Shown here piece after piece: positions 34,496 to 41,642 of a stretch of 46,338 bases of DNA (positions within the stretch are counted from its first letter, which is position 1; each line of letters opens with the position of its first letter). The notes under the pieces were generated by a model. The model was not told the origin of the DNA and did no database searches. It saw only the letters and a program-made list of their open reading frames with translations. This DNA comes from RQOF01 sp964461135. GTDB lineage: Bacteria > Calditrichota > Calditrichia > RBG-13-44-9. The DNA lies in assembly GCA_964461135.1 (NCBI GenBank), contig CAYWTB010000029.1, forward strand, positions 1 to 46,338, read 5' to 3'. A program made the translations under genes and the position numbers.

Positions 34496-35242
34496 ATGCA
34501 TAGAATCAGGATGTTTTCGGTGCTGTGGTTGTTGTTTGGTCTGCTGGCGGGATGCAGCAAGGATACCTCAAGCCCTGAAATGGATACCATGGGTGGGGAG
34601 GCACAAAACCAGAGTTTAGCCAAAAAATTTCAGGATGATGATGCCGGAGCGCGGTACCAGGTAATCCTGGAAAATCTGTCACCGGCAACCGCTCCCGGTG
34701 CCAGCCAGCCGTTCTCACCCCCGGTGCTGGTAACCCACAGACCGCCCTTGCGTTTATTCAAACTGAACAGTTATGCCTCAGACGAACTTCGTAATGTCGC
34801 TGAGGATGCCAATAACCAGCCCTTGCTGGATTTACTCAACCAGTCCCGCACGGTTTACCAGGTGGTGGCCGGATCCAATGTGATATTGCCGGGGGGAAGC
34901 GAAACATTTACCATAAGTGCCGGCCGCGGTAGGCACAAACTTTCCCTGGTAGCCATGCTGGTGAATACCAACGACGGTTTTACCGGTGTGGACAAACTGA
35001 ATCTGCCGAAACGGGGCCGCACGGTTGTATACCTGCGGGCATACGATGCCGGAACCGAACGGAATACCGAGCTGGCATCCGATATTCCAGGTCCCTGCTG
35101 CGGCAGTCATTTTGTACGGGTGCCCACACATCGAAGGATCGGTTATCACGCGGGAATTTTGGGAATCGGAGATCTGGATGCCGCTACCTACGGCTGGGAT
35201 GAACCGGTAGCCAAACTGACCATCACCCGCATGGATAATTAA
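34496..35242 (+). CDS. Spondin-domain lipoprotein
   Basis: 248 residues. Lipoprotein leader 'VLWLLFGLLAGC' (lipobox LAGC), an Asp/Ser-rich spacer, then a spondin_N domain (about 52-245). It starts 'ARYQVILENLSPATAPG', with 'FSPPVLVTHRPPLRLFKLN', the conserved 'ASDELRNVAEDANNQPLLDL', 'LPGGSETFTISAG' and 'KLSLVAMLVNTNDGFTG', the calcium-type Asn-Asp turn, and 'VYLRAYDAGTERNTEL'. In animals spondin_N is an extracellular matrix module; bacterial versions are surface lipoproteins of unknown partner. The start is firm: AAAGGAGGATGTTGT precedes the ATG. A strong terminator follows 32 bases after the stop, so this is a single-gene transcript. Confidence 0.9.
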   Translation: MHRIRMFSVLWLLFGLLAGCSKDTSSPEMDTMGGEAQNQSLAKKFQDDDAGARYQVILENLSPATAPGASQPFSPPVLVTHRPPLRLFKLNSYASDELRNVAEDANNQPLLDLLNQSRTVYQVVAGSNVILPGGSETFTISAGRGRHKLSLVAMLVNTNDGFTGVDKLNLPKRGRTVVYLRAYDAGTERNTELASDIPGPCCGSHFVRVPTHRRIGYHAGILGIGDLDAATYGWDEPVAKLTITRMDN

Positions 35243-35273
35243 ACCACACATCTCACATTTACTCTTTCCAAAG

Positions 35274-35309
35274 GGCTGTTTCCTGCATTGTATGGGAGAC
35301 AGCCTTTTT
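35274..35309 (+). terminator. Rho-independent terminator of the spondin gene
   Basis: GGCTGTTTCC (35274-35283) pairs with GGAGACAGCC (35295-35304) over ten pairs including one G-U, with an 11-base loop and TTTTT at 35305-35309. Confidence 0.85.
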
Positions 35310-35429
35310 CCATATTCCAGCCGGCAGCTCTCCCGGAAGATATGGCCCTCGCTGGCAGGGGTGTATCCTGCACGCAACCAGTAACTGTGGATTGTATTTA
35401 TAATTGTATTTAAACTGGAATTAATAATA

Positions 35430-35567
35430 ACCTGCTTAATTCACAAATAGGGGCTAACGCCTAAATATACTGGATTCTTTAATCCCGGGTCTGAAGACCG
35501 GGGCCATTTAATTCCTATGGATATAACAATTTTGATACATTATATCGTATTTTGTGAATTAAGCGGG
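35430..35567. repeat. Terminal-inverted-repeat element, MITE-sized
   Basis: CTGCTTAATTCACAAAT (35431-35447) is repeated in inverse as ATTTTGTGAATTAAGCGGG (35549-35566 region). Inside is a strong hairpin, CCCGGGTC (35484-35491), TGAA, GACCGGGG. Both termini are followed or preceded by GGGCTAAC on the right of each arm. No ORF. The gap from 35310 to 35598 holds nothing else. Confidence 0.55.
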
Positions 35568-35598
35568 CTAACAGATAAGATTTTCCGTGCCGGGAAAT

Positions 35599-35638
35599 AA
35601 AAAAAATTCTCCTTCCCCAATCCTTGAGGAAGGAGAAT
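35599..35638 (-). terminator. Rho-independent terminator of the small membrane-protein gene
   Basis: Read on the minus strand: ATTCTCCTTCC and GGAAGGAGAAT form a perfect 11-bp stem (35628-35638 with 35606-35616), followed by eight T's (35599-35606). It lies 12 bases after the stop of the gene at 35650. Confidence 0.9.
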
Positions 35639-35649
35639 AACATCAGCAA

Positions 35650-35961
35650 TTATGTGGTTTTATGGGATACTGTTGCTTGTGGATTATCTACAAGCGCGCT
35701 CCACCTACCGAGTATAGCTTTGATAATACCGGTGATAATGAAATTTGCAGGACCAATAATTATAAACCAGATACCGGACAGGAATAACCATATCCCGGCA
35801 ATACCGTTAACAATGCCCTGCCAGCTCTTATAACTGGCAAACCCGAAAATAATAGCCAGAATTCCAAAGATAATCAGATTCCACTCCGCCCGCAAATTCA
35901 TGAAAAATCTGCAGAAAAATATCCATAAGACGATGATGAAAGAATTCCAATTAATCCACAT
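35650..35961 (-). CDS. Small four-helix membrane protein (SPW-repeat-like)
   Basis: 103 residues, almost wholly hydrophobic, with four predicted helices in two similar halves: 'WNLIIFGILAIIFGFASYKS', then 'WQGIVNGIAGIWLFLSGIWF' and 'IIGPANFIITGII'. The spacing of W, N and G residues resembles SPW-repeat proteins of unknown function, but the match is by eye. The start is firm: AGGAGGTAGACA before the ATG at 35961. It has its own perfect terminator. The neighbouring gene at 34496 converges on it. Confidence 0.8.
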   Translation of the reverse strand: MWINWNSFIIVLWIFFCRFFMNLRAEWNLIIFGILAIIFGFASYKSWQGIVNGIAGIWLFLSGIWFIIIGPANFIITGIIKAILGRWSALVDNPQATVSHKTT

Positions 35962-36354
35962 TGTCTACCTCCTCTCTTTACTTATAACTCTTGCCCTCCT
36001 GGCATTAACTCCCTTTCCGTTTCACTTCCTCCCAATTCCTGTTATAAAAATGACAAATATAAAGGAAGGTTTAATGAAGATATGGTTGGTTCTGGTTTCT
36101 GTAATATATTATTGGGCGGCAAGCCAGCATCTGTTGATGAGTCAAGCGTCAAAAAGATGCATTTTCGGTCATTAAGTGCCTGATATTGGTAAAAACCTGT
36201 ATGAATATAAATAAATGGATTATGATTATTTAAAATAAGCTGAAAATAAATTATTACCGGAATTTCATAATTTTAGTGCATTTCCGGCTCAGTTTTGCTT
36301 AATATGAAAAAAAGGTCTGTTAACAAGAAGGCAGAAAATGGTAAACTAAACGGA

Positions 36355-36441
36355 CTCGCATCAAGACACCAGGGCTAACGAAAATGGTTGAGCAAATTAA
36401 AATTCTTAAAATACTGGTGATCATAGCGGCTCAGTGCGGGA
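36355..36441. repeat. 'CTCGCA...TGCGAG' palindromic repeat, copy 1
   Basis: ACTCGCATCAAGACACCAGG at the left and GGCTCAGTGCGGGAATCATG then AAGAAGAA at the right parallel 38143-38257. The right arm is more degenerate here. The rest of 35962-36535 holds no gene. Confidence 0.5.
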
Positions 36442-36535
36442 ATCATGAAGAAGAACTTTATCCCCAGTAAAGTATTTAAAAATAATGTTGAAGGTCTGAA
36501 TTACCGGATAATATAAAATTTGCAAGGGTAAGTCT

Positions 36536-37288
36536 ATGAAACTTTACTTTATGTATCTGATGTTTTTGGTGTTTTTCCTGGTCTTCTCCGGATGTAAATC
36601 GACCAGTCTGACCAGTTCGCAGGTTACCCTTCCCTTGCCCATGAAGGGGACACTGGAGGGCTGGCCTCAGACTTCCCCTGCGGTTCTGGCAGACAGCAGT
36701 ATTTCAGTACGAGCCGCCCACGATGACATGTATCTCTACCTGGCCGTACAGAGTGATGATCCCGAATACCGGATAGATCTGCAGCGAACCGGCCTGACGG
36801 TATGGGTGGATGAAAAAGGCGGAAAAAGCAAACAGGTTGAAATCCACTTTCCCGCCGCGGACTTTGCCCGTTTTAACAGAAACCGGGGAGGTTTCTGGCA
36901 GAGTCTTGCCGACAGTGAAAAAGTACAGGCGGCTAAGAAACTGGATGAACTAGAAGGCGGGGTGCTGGTCATCAATCATAAGAATAACAGTTACAGGGAT
37001 TTTCCGGCTGACAGTCCCGGCGGGTTTGCCGCGGCAATGGCCCGGCCCGGCCGCTTCGAGACCATAGAATTGCGCATTCCCCTGCAATTTCAGGAAGAGT
37101 TTTTGACTCTGAAAGTGCCGCGGAATCAGAAAACAATCGGTATTGGCATCGCCACAGGTGGAAGGAAGGGAGGAGGTTTTTCCGGTCGGGAAGGAAGGGG
37201 CCGGCGGGGATACCGCGGGACAAGCGTACCGGCCGGCGGTTCGCTGGAAAAAAAAGAATTTTGGCTGGAGGTGACTCTTGCGAAATAA
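36536..37288 (+). CDS. Lipoprotein with CBM9/DOMON-like fold
   Basis: 250 residues. Lipoprotein leader 'FMYLMFLVFFLVFSGC'. Residues about 45-130 resemble the CBM9-like beta-sandwich used by DUF5916-type and cytochrome-binding proteins: 'ISVRAAHDDMYLYLAVQSDD' followed by 'GLTVWVDEKGG' and 'KQVEIHFPAADFARF'. The C-terminal part has a Gly/Arg-rich stretch ('GGRKGGGFSGREGRGRRGYR', about 210-229), unusual in a secreted protein and perhaps disordered. Function unknown. AAGGG is about eight bases before the ATG. The next gene begins before this one stops, so they are translationally coupled and probably work together. Confidence 0.8.
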   Translation: MKLYFMYLMFLVFFLVFSGCKSTSLTSSQVTLPLPMKGTLEGWPQTSPAVLADSSISVRAAHDDMYLYLAVQSDDPEYRIDLQRTGLTVWVDEKGGKSKQVEIHFPAADFARFNRNRGGFWQSLADSEKVQAAKKLDELEGGVLVINHKNNSYRDFPADSPGGFAAAMARPGRFETIELRIPLQFQEEFLTLKVPRNQKTIGIGIATGGRKGGGFSGREGRGRRGYRGTSVPAGGSLEKKEFWLEVTLAK

Positions 37289-38093
37289 ACCCGATTTTTT
37301 CGGCAAAACAAACAATGGGCTTTTAAAAAGCATGGTAGTAATCTGCCTGGGCGGACTGATTTTGCTAAGTGCCTGCAGTTATACTCATCTGGGAAGCGGC
37401 GGACTGTCACAGGGTTTTTCCCTGGTTCCCGGCAATCTGAATGAAGTATGGAATCAACACACCATATTGATCGCCGGACAGTCGGGCGGAATGGGAAGAT
37501 CGCCCATGATGATGCCGGGCGCCTATCCTAGAGGCGAGCCCGGTGAACAGAGAGGCGGGAGCGGAATGTTTGAGCTGATCGTGCGTGCTACGCTGATGGA
37601 TTCCGCGGTTATTGAAAGCGGCCTGGATGAGTTCGCCTGGCTGGCCTCCCTGTCGGCGGAAGAAAAGGAAGAATATGCAGCCAGGTATGATGAGGAACAC
37701 TACAGCGGTAAATATCTCTTCATCTGGGCAGAAATCATGACGCCGTTTTCTGATCAATACCTGAAACTGGACCGCTGGACATTTTTCCTGCAAACCGAAT
37801 CCGGGGAACAGCTGGAACCGGAGAAGATGGTGGAACAGGAAGTACCGCGCCGAAATTTTTCTCCCGGCCTGCCGGCGGATTCAATATATAATAGCTCCCT
37901 GGGAACCCCTTTCGGCAGCCGCTCTTTGCCTTATAAGATTGTTGAATTCTATTTTTCCTTGAAAGGCTATCATGGTGTTCCCTTGCTGAGTCCGGAAGTC
38001 AAGAAATTGAAATTTGTGGTGGTGAGAAGAGACCGTAAGGAGGACCGGGCGGAAAATGCCTGGAACCTTGTAGAGTTGCGAAGGAAAAAGTGA
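37278..38093 (+). CDS. Lipoprotein, partner of the preceding gene
   Basis: 271 residues with an SPII leader ('VVICLGGLILLSAC'). A Gly/Met/Pro-rich stretch follows ('GQSGGMGRSPMMMPG', about 67-81). The middle has 'YSGKYLFIWAEIMTPFSDQY' and the end is beta-like ('KIVEFYFSLKGYHGV', 'LKFVVVRRDRKEDRAENAW'). No family recognised. The start is TTG at 37278 with a textbook GGAGGTGA just upstream; there is no competing ATG before the leader. It overlaps the stop of the previous lipoprotein by 11 bases in another phase, a coupling arrangement. Both look like subunits or tandem partners at the envelope (inference). Confidence 0.78.
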   Translation: MRNKPDFFGKTNNGLLKSMVVICLGGLILLSACSYTHLGSGGLSQGFSLVPGNLNEVWNQHTILIAGQSGGMGRSPMMMPGAYPRGEPGEQRGGSGMFELIVRATLMDSAVIESGLDEFAWLASLSAEEKEEYAARYDEEHYSGKYLFIWAEIMTPFSDQYLKLDRWTFFLQTESGEQLEPEKMVEQEVPRRNFSPGLPADSIYNSSLGTPFGSRSLPYKIVEFYFSLKGYHGVPLLSPEVKKLKFVVVRRDRKEDRAENAWNLVELRRKK

Positions 38094-38142
38094 TCATCGC
38101 ACAATGTAAGCTAACCATTTAAATAAACCTTTGATTAAATGG

Positions 38143-38257
38143 TCTCGCATAAAGACACCAGGATACAAAGAAAATAAACAGAAAAAATGAAGAAAATAGC
38201 CTGATGACTTTTAAAATTTTCATAAATATTAGTAGTCTTTGGGGCTTGGTGCGAGAA
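38143..38257. repeat. 'CTCGCA...TGCGAG' palindromic repeat, copy 2
   Basis: TCTCGCATAAAGACACCAGG is answered by GTCTTTGGGGCTTGGTGCGAGA (38235-38256) in reverse complement. The AT-rich core resembles other members of this common environmental repeat class. Confidence 0.6.
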
Positions 38258-38316
38258 ATATGAAGAAGATACTCTATCAATAGAATCTCAGAAAACGTTT
38301 ATTCTTCAATAAAATT

Positions 38317-38565
38317 TCAGGATTTATTTCTATTACTTTTTTTGTCAGGCCGTTTTATTTTTTTTCCAAGCCATATTGCCAGAATTCCCAGGAAAAGGGC
38401 AGCAATAGCTGTTATGGCAAATAACTCAACATCAGCAAATAATAACCCGGGTCCATGCTTTAATCTTTCAAGATAAGACGAGAGAGATTGAAGGCCACTC
38501 AGTATACCGATAAAAATAAGAAAATAACCGAAAAAAACTATAATTGAACTAAATATTCGTTTCAT
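38317..38565 (-). CDS. Small two-helix membrane protein
   Basis: 82 residues: helix 1 'IIVFFGYFLIFIGILSGL', a polar loop 'SSYLERLKHGPGLLFADV', helix 2 'FAITAIAALFLGILAIWLG', and a basic tail KKIKRPDKKSNRNKS. The tail would lie in the cytoplasm. No family recognised. The ribosome site is weak (GGAC 16 bases upstream), but composition and helix pattern support a real gene. Confidence 0.6.
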   Translation of the reverse strand: MKRIFSSIIVFFGYFLIFIGILSGLQSLSSYLERLKHGPGLLFADVELFAITAIAALFLGILAIWLGKKIKRPDKKSNRNKS

Positions 38566-38732
38566 CGCGAATTTATTGTCCTAACTTCAGGCAATCAGGA
38601 GCGTCAGGGCCAAGTTGCATCCCCTGCAAATATCGAAACTATTAATATTCAGCACTGATTGTAACCATTTGCAAATACTGACCTTGCGCGCACCGGATTG
38701 GCATGTTTCGTGCTATAAAATACCTGCTCAGT

Positions 38733-38885
38733 TTATGATTCCTGGGGTAGGATTAACACTTTTTTTACATTGTCCATTCCGCTCTCAATCAATTCAACTC
38801 CTCTTTTAAAAACGGCTAAGGGTAATTTGTGAGAAATCAGTTCGGAAACCTTCAACTGTAAGGATTGTAATAACGAGCCGGCCTG
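38733..38885 (-). pseudogene. 3' remnant of a zinc-type alcohol dehydrogenase
   Basis: A frame without start reads 'LQLKVSELISHKLPLAVFKR' then 'GVELIESGMDNVKKVLI' and stops at 38733. This is the C-terminal end of the medium-chain dehydrogenase family (the 'ITHRFPLEEFEEAFEL...SGKD.VKVLI' tail). Upstream of about 38886 the similarity ends abruptly at the stop of the NTF2-like gene. About 300 residues, including the catalytic zinc site, are missing, so it cannot be functional. Confidence 0.7.
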
Positions 38886-38886
38886 T

Positions 38887-39582
38887 TTACTTCTCGCTTT
38901 TCTTCCACTCTAATATCAAGGCCGGTATTTCTTCACCAACGCTCCGTGTATAGTTGAATTTCCCGCCGGGCAAGATTCGATCATAAGCCTCGGGACGGTA
39001 TTTTCTCAGCCATCGCCTGAATGTTAACGCACTATCAACATACGCTTCCTGCTCCAGGGGAGGACGACGCGGCATAATTTGAACAATTAGTCCCTTCCGG
39101 ATAACCATTTGTCCGAAGTGATGCAACTCCCCTATCCCCAGAGCATCCAATACATCGTTCCGCTCAGTGAGTTCAAACTTTATGGTATCGCCATTCACGA
39201 TGAAATTGGTTACAGTGATGACGGTGTTGGCTCCCTCATCGAAGGCCAGCGAGCGCAGCACCTGTTCCCGGCCGATTAATGTATCCTGTCCTGGATACCA
39301 TATGGCATCTTTTGCTGTTATGGCACGTACGGATTCGACGTCATGTCGGTTGGCCGCTTCGATGTACCGCTCCAGTATTTTTGCAGGAGAGGGTGCCTCC
39401 CTGCGGGTACAGCAGACCGCCAGGATTACGAACACCATTACGATAATTAACTGCAGAGAAAGTCTCTCATTCAGAATGATTCCCCCGAGATAAATCCGGT
39501 TTAACAAATGAAAAACGCGCTTAAGGCGATTGCCAAAATACTTAATAAATACTGTAGAATGTAATAATTTCTCAGGATTCAA
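38887..39582 (-). CDS. NTF2/SnoaL-like lipoprotein
   Basis: 231 codons in the open frame, with a lipoprotein leader ('LIIVMVFVILAVCC') near codons 45-58. The mature domain (about 65-165) is a SnoaL-like NTF2 fold: 'ILERYIEAANRHDVESVRAI', 'YPGQDTLIGREQVLRSLAFD' and 'IKFELTERNDVLDALGI'. Such domains are used as small enzymes or binding pockets; no catalytic set is certain. The N-terminal end is unclear: the frame starts at a TTG at 39582, but a TTG near codon 27 would give a more normal leader length. It is not near other genes on its strand except the dehydrogenase remnant, which abuts its stop. Confidence 0.75.
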   Translation of the reverse strand: MNPEKLLHSTVFIKYFGNRLKRVFHLLNRIYLGGIILNERLSLQLIIVMVFVILAVCCTRREAPSPAKILERYIEAANRHDVESVRAITAKDAIWYPGQDTLIGREQVLRSLAFDEGANTVITVTNFIVNGDTIKFELTERNDVLDALGIGELHHFGQMVIRKGLIVQIMPRRPPLEQEAYVDSALTFRRWLRKYRPEAYDRILPGGKFNYTRSVGEEIPALILEWKKSEK

Positions 39583-39794
39583 ACAAACAGTGAAATCCCG
39601 CGAACCGAAATGAATTCGGGGATCATTTGCAGGTGCATTGACAGTGGTAATAGTTAAAATAAATTTCTGTTGATGGTTGCGTTTTCAGGGGGAGGGTCAA
39701 AAAATAGGCTTAATCTGGATGAAAGTTTGTTGATCACTTAACTTGTTAATTGGATGTGTTATTCCGTCGGGGTGATAAGAACCATCTGGTTTAA

Positions 39795-40130
39795 CTAATC
39801 AGAGTCACTTGATTCCCACAAATTGAAGACCACACCAAATGGATCCTGGATGTAGCAGTCATGACCCTTACCACGCCAGCGGAGAACCTTGCATTCCCGG
39901 GTAAGAAGTTCATCCCGGACCTGCTCAATATCGTCTACGAACAATTCCATAACAGGACCACTGATTTCGTGGTTTTCTATAATAAACAAATTCAGGGGAG
40001 TGGCATTGAGATCGGCATACCCTGAATTGGCAGGGCGAATAGTGAAACCGAGCACATTGGAATAAAAGTCAACGGCTTCCGATAATTTTTGAGTTCTTTC
40101 GGCGACGTTGGGAATCATTTTGAATCTCAC
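39795..40130 (-). CDS. VOC/glyoxalase-family protein
   Basis: 111 residues, a single vicinal-oxygen-chelate domain: 'LSEAVDFYSNVLGFTIRPAN' (first beta-alpha-beta), 'LFIIENHEISGPVMELFVDD' and 'DCYIQDPFGVVFNLWE'. The acidic residues in 'VMELF' and 'NLWE' are at the usual metal positions; the His expected near the start of the first strand is absent. It may be a lyase, an antibiotic-binding protein or a small dioxygenase-like enzyme. The start is GTG at 40130 with AAAAAGGAG well placed. It follows the SRPBCC gene by 110 bases on the same strand. Confidence 0.85.
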   Translation of the reverse strand: MRFKMIPNVAERTQKLSEAVDFYSNVLGFTIRPANSGYADLNATPLNLFIIENHEISGPVMELFVDDIEQVRDELLTRECKVLRWRGKGHDCYIQDPFGVVFNLWESSDSD

Positions 40131-40239
40131 GGGTAAACTCCTTTTTAATGTTCATTAAAGCTGGTTGACACTTGACCTCAGCGGCCCGGAGAACTTGATA
40201 AAGGTTAAAATCAGCTGCGGTGATTTTTTTGATAGCCAG

Positions 40240-40659
40240 CTATTTTCCCTGGTCCGGTTTGCCCTGACCAGTTTCACAGTACTCCTGGAGACTAACCAGG
40301 TAATTGGCCCAATGAAAACTGCACTCACCTACATATTCTGACTGATTCTTAAACCCGTAATGGGAAAAACAGACTTTTGTCCGGTTACCATCGCGACGAA
40401 AGTCGAAAGTTATATGTGTTCCTATCCACTCTTCGTGTCCGTCAACGCATTCCCACTCAACTTTGCCCGGTTTGAGACTCCTGACCTTCATCCTGTTGAA
40501 TGCGCCGGACTTGAATCGAAAAGTGGATACGCTGCCTGCCTTTCCATTAACTTCCAGACTTCTGGTCCACCAACCGGACAGTCCTGACTTGTCAACCACC
40601 GCCCGGTAAACGTCTTCAGGCGGTGCCTTTACCCAGAAGCAATGGTAAATCTCTTTCAT
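40240..40659 (-). CDS. SRPBCC/AHSA1-family protein
   Basis: 139 residues of an Aha1-C/START-like fold: 'FWVKAPPEDVYRAVVDKSGL', 'GWWTRSLEVNGKAGSVSTFR', and the terminal helix 'CSFHWANYLVSLQEYCETGQ', which closes the hydrophobic pocket. It probably binds a small lipid or aromatic compound. The start has GGAGGCAGTAA before the ATG. Its ATG overlaps the stop of the short ORF at 40656-40811 (ATGA), which suggests translational coupling. Confidence 0.88.
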   Translation of the reverse strand: MKEIYHCFWVKAPPEDVYRAVVDKSGLSGWWTRSLEVNGKAGSVSTFRFKSGAFNRMKVRSLKPGKVEWECVDGHEEWIGTHITFDFRRDGNRTKVCFSHYGFKNQSEYVGECSFHWANYLVSLQEYCETGQGKPDQGK

Positions 40660-40811
40660 TTACTGCCTCCACTTTTAGCCGGTTTAAGGAGGAGTTGAGG
40701 CGCCTCGTCATGTGGCCTGAATTCAGGTTTGTAAAAGCCATACTCTGTGGCTGCGCCATCTCCATCGAATTGTAATATGTGATTATTTTTTGCAAGAATA
40801 CTTTTATTCAT
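40656..40811 (-). CDS. Short coupled ORF, unknown function
   Basis: 51 codons: 'MNKSILAKNNHILQFDGDGA', then 'FYKPEFRPHDEAPQLLLKP' and a Lys/Gly/Ser end. No family recognised. Its start ATG lies inside the end of the dioxygenase pseudogene (stop at 40804) and its stop overlaps the SRPBCC start, so all three sit in one tight array. There is no clear ribosome site. It could be a real small protein or a fragment kept by chance. Confidence 0.35.
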   Translation of the reverse strand: MNKSILAKNNHILQFDGDGAATEYGFYKPEFRPHDEAPQLLLKPAKSGGSK

Positions 40812-41226
40812 ATCCCGGAAAATTTGTCCCCAAAACAATATATCGTGTTCCGGCTGATAAGTTATTCACTTGCTTTAACTGCAAAACTCCAGATCCGCCT
40901 CTTGCGGATGAAGAGGACAACCCGTCTTTTTCGCTCAGCAACGGATCATCATCAAAATAATAACTGTTTATCCAATAATATTTTCCGTCTGGTTCCGGTA
41001 CCGTGATATGGATGTGCGCCGGTTCGCTTCCATATGGATATGTTCCGGGTTTTAAAGTGTAAAAGGTATATTTTCCATTATTATCCGTTTTTATCCCGCC
41101 ACGGATATATCCACGGCGTCCGGCCCATCCATTTTCGTCTCCACCGGTGGGATAAATCCCGGTTTAATCTGTATGATAAATGTAAAGAATGACATCACTT
41201 GCCTGGGATTTGCCATCAACGTTATG
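40804..41226 (-). pseudogene. Intradiol ring-cleavage dioxygenase, 5'-truncated with internal stop
   Basis: One continuous phase from about 41226 to the stop at 40804 encodes 'NVDGKSQASDVILYIYHTD', TAA, 'TGIYPTGGDENGWAGRRGYI', 'RGGIKTDNNGKYTFYTLKPG', 'TYPYGSEPAHIHITVPEPDG' and 'KYYWINSYYFDDDPLL'. This is the C-terminal two-thirds of an intradiol dioxygenase-family protein, with the iron-ligand Tyr/His pattern including PAHIH. The TAA at 41164-41166 stands where Gln or Lys is expected (one base change). The N-terminal strand is missing; the coding phase runs directly into MscS sequence. An open frame called from other starts across this gene is a shadow. Confidence 0.8.
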
Positions 41227-41627
41227 CGAAGGATTCCGATATCGATGATATTACCTTTTAATGTCGCCAAATTGCACACGATCCCTCGTATTATAGAAAC
41301 TGCCGAAGGAAACCGCAAGCCATCCTGCAACGCTTGCAATAACTTCCTGTAATGCAAATACAATGCCCGCACCCGTTACACCGAGAGCAACCGTTAATCC
41401 CCTAATCGATCAATAAAGATTATGGCGATTACCAAGATTCCAAGCACATATTCCACAAATGTGGTGGACTTCTTAACTAGATATCGATTTTCAGACTCCT
41501 TGATATGCCGATTAAAAGTATGTTGAGTGAAGCGCACCAGAGTGATCAGGAGAAAAATGCTGACAAGAGCAGTTACGATTTTCCCTATCATGTGGTCGTA
41601 GGGCAATTTTTCAATTATTTCATTCAT
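41221..41627 (-). pseudogene. MscS-type mechanosensitive channel, frameshifted and truncated
   Basis: Three phases in series give one MscS protein. 41627-41394: 'ALVSIFLLITLVRFTQHTFN' to 'VIAIIFIDRLG'. Then from about 41397: 'LTVALGVTGAGIVFALQEVI', 'ASVAGWLAVSFGSFYNTRDR' and 'VQFGDIK'. After the run of four T's at 41256-41259 (one too many), the third phase gives 'GNIIDIGILRITLM'. The pore helix with its Gly/Ala packing (A/G-rich, 'AGIVFALQEVIAS') is intact. The C-terminal cage is missing because dioxygenase sequence takes over near 41225. The start has GAAGG at a workable distance and follows the porin stop by 15 bases. Confidence 0.78.
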
Positions 41628-41642
41628 ACTTTTTACCTTCGA

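Noticed and set aside
41091..41372. 93-codon frame across the MscS/dioxygenase junction as a new gene
   Set aside because: It is pieced from the third MscS phase and a non-coding phase of the dioxygenase.
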